Source: Candidatus Thiothrix sulfatifontis (GTDB lineage: Bacteria; Pseudomonadota; Gammaproteobacteria; Thiotrichales; Thiotrichaceae). Taken from it: a stretch of DNA of 64,000 nucleotides. The stretch lies in NCBI GenBank assembly GCA_022828425.1, contig CP094685.1:2914001-2978000 (forward strand), given 5' to 3'. Numbering within the stretch: position 1 is the first letter of the stretch; the number at the start of each line of letters is the position of its first letter. Under the pieces are notes generated by a model. That model did no database searches and had not been told where the DNA came from. It was given only the letters and a program-made list of their open reading frames with translations. Shown here in pieces: positions 63,189 to 64,000 of the stretch. A program made the position numbers and the translations under genes.

Positions 63189-64000
63189 TCCAAACCCTAC
63201 GCAAATTATGGCGCAACCCCGGCGGCTTGCATCTGGCAGAAAACAAAGACATTTCCACGCAATGCCCGTCACGCCAAATTCCGTTAGCCGCACAACTGGT
63301 GATTCCCCTGCTGCAACACGCGGGCGAAAAACCCAAAGTGGTAACGAATGTTAATGTCGGCGCTTACGTTTACAAAGGGCAAACGCTGGCGGTGGCGCAA
63401 AGCAATAACAGTGTCAACGTGCACGCCACCACCTCAGGCACAATCAGCGCGATTGAATTGCGCCCGATTGCGCACCCTTCCGGCTTGCACGATTTGTGCG
63501 TGGTGCTGATGCCTGATGGCAAAGATGCCTGGGGCGATTCGCGCCTGCCCGCTTACCCCAATTACACCGAAATTGACCCCGCGATTCTGCGTCAGCGTGT
63601 GAAAGATGCCGGAGTGGTTGGCATGGGTGGCGCGGTTTTTCCTTCAGCGGTGAAGCTAAATGTGCGCCCCGACAAACCGATACGCACCCTGATTTTGAAC
63701 GGTGCAGAATGCGAACCGTACATTTCCTGTGATGATATGTTAATGCGCGAGCAAGCCGCTGAGATTGTAGCAGGTGCGCAAGTCATGATGCACATGGTTA
63801 AGCCGCAAGAATGCTTGATCGGGGTGGAAGATAACAAACCTTACGCAATTGCCGCGATGCAAGCGGCGGTTGATGCCGCGCAAGATAGCCGCATTCAAGT
63901 CGTCGCGGTGCCAACACTGTACCCCAGCGGTGGTGCCAAACAGCTCACTTTTATTTTGACCGGCAAGGAAGTTCCCAGCGGCGGGCGTTCCTCTGACATT
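63185..64000 (+). CDS. rsxC: Rsx/Rnf complex subunit C, N-terminal part (cut by window edge)
   Basis: The first 272 residues. The start at 63185 overlaps rsxB as [24 protein letters not shown], the biotinyl-lipoyl-like domain [37 protein letters not shown] and [42 protein letters not shown] (the NAD/FMN-binding nucleotide part) match Rnf[10 protein letters not shown] precedes the cut. Partner of RsxA and RsxB. Confidence 0.93.
   Translation, partial: MIQTLRKLWRNPGGLHLAENKDISTQCPSRQIPLAAQLVIPLLQHAGEKPKVVTNVNVGAYVYKGQTLAVAQSNNSVNVHATTSGTISAIELRPIAHPSGLHDLCVVLMPDGKDAWGDSRLPAYPNYTEIDPAILRQRVKDAGVVGMGGAVFPSAVKLNVRPDKPIRTLILNGAECEPYISCDDMLMREQAAEIVAGAQVMMHMVKPQECLIGVEDNKPYAIAAMQAAVDAAQDSRIQVVAVPTLYPSGGAKQLTFILTGKEVPSGGRSSDI

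Overview
The window looks like chromosome from a gammaproteobacterium with a protein-coding GC content of roughly 50%. The evidence is the classic gammaproteobacterial order nadD-rsfS-rlmH-maf-rng-yhdP-(nitrilase)-tldD-pmbA, an rsxABC operon, zipA next to smc, type-I-style QueF, and cbb3-oxidase assembly genes ccoG-fixH-ccoI-ccoS. The very high load of toxin-antitoxin (TA) genes, a xisH/xisI pair and repeats of kinds also seen in cyanobacteria would suit a filamentous sulfur oxidiser of the Thiothrix/Thiotrichaceae type. That genus-level guess is inference from gene content, not from any search.

Layout. 1-4971: a minus-strand operon of type III restriction-modification genes, mod then res, followed by the start of a Fic-family gene cut by the window edge. 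5096-8561: a TA island with two diverged copies of one multi-gene TA block, both decayed by deletions, and a TumE-type pair on the other strand between them. 8606-11011: a DUF202 membrane protein and a Ktr/Trk potassium channel pair. 11203-21977: housekeeping genes (zipA, smc, queF, cyclophilin, CMD protein), a membrane pseudokinase with TPR-like repeats, a methyltransferase and an AEC transporter. 22056-26863: an accessory region with a Uma2 nuclease, a complete IS4-type element with a 10-bp target duplication, a tRNA 3' fragment, an AT-rich orphan gene, two 89-bp attC-like sites bounding a cassette, and a VapBC-type pair with a truncated toxin. 26958-30708: queD (three tandem domains), queE and uvrB, overlapping or nearly so. 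30700-38671: an unknown gene, a LysR regulator, the cbb3 assembly genes and serS. 38684-39381: a higB pseudogene and higA. 39443-52455: tRNA-Ser, purM-purN, ppnP and the long rng/tldD/nadD cluster. 52456-60496: a second accessory region with an AAA-type ATPase, TA genes, an AT-rich two-gene DUF262 (GmrSD-like) system split by an IS5-family element, and xisH-xisI. 60617-64000: proA and the first part of rsxABC.

How genes cooperate. QueF (15968), QueD and QueE belong to one pathway, queuosine precursor synthesis. CcoG, FixH, CcoI and CcoS mature a cbb3 oxidase whose structural genes are not in the window. RsfS, RlmH and Rng act on ribosomes or rRNA; TldD and PmbA form one protease. Defence-type genes (mod-res-fic, the DUF262 pair, many TA pairs) sit at accessory junctions.

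The most notable observations are these. (1) An IS5-family element inserted exactly at the overlap of the two DUF262 genes; its terminal repeat supplies a new in-frame start codon. (2) There are two attC-like sites without a visible integrase. (3) A TA block is duplicated and each copy is eroded differently. (4) Palindromic repeats are inserted in frame inside smc and maf. (5) QueD is a triple-domain protein with only its middle domain intact. (6) A higB toxin gene is broken by a 30-bp insertion.
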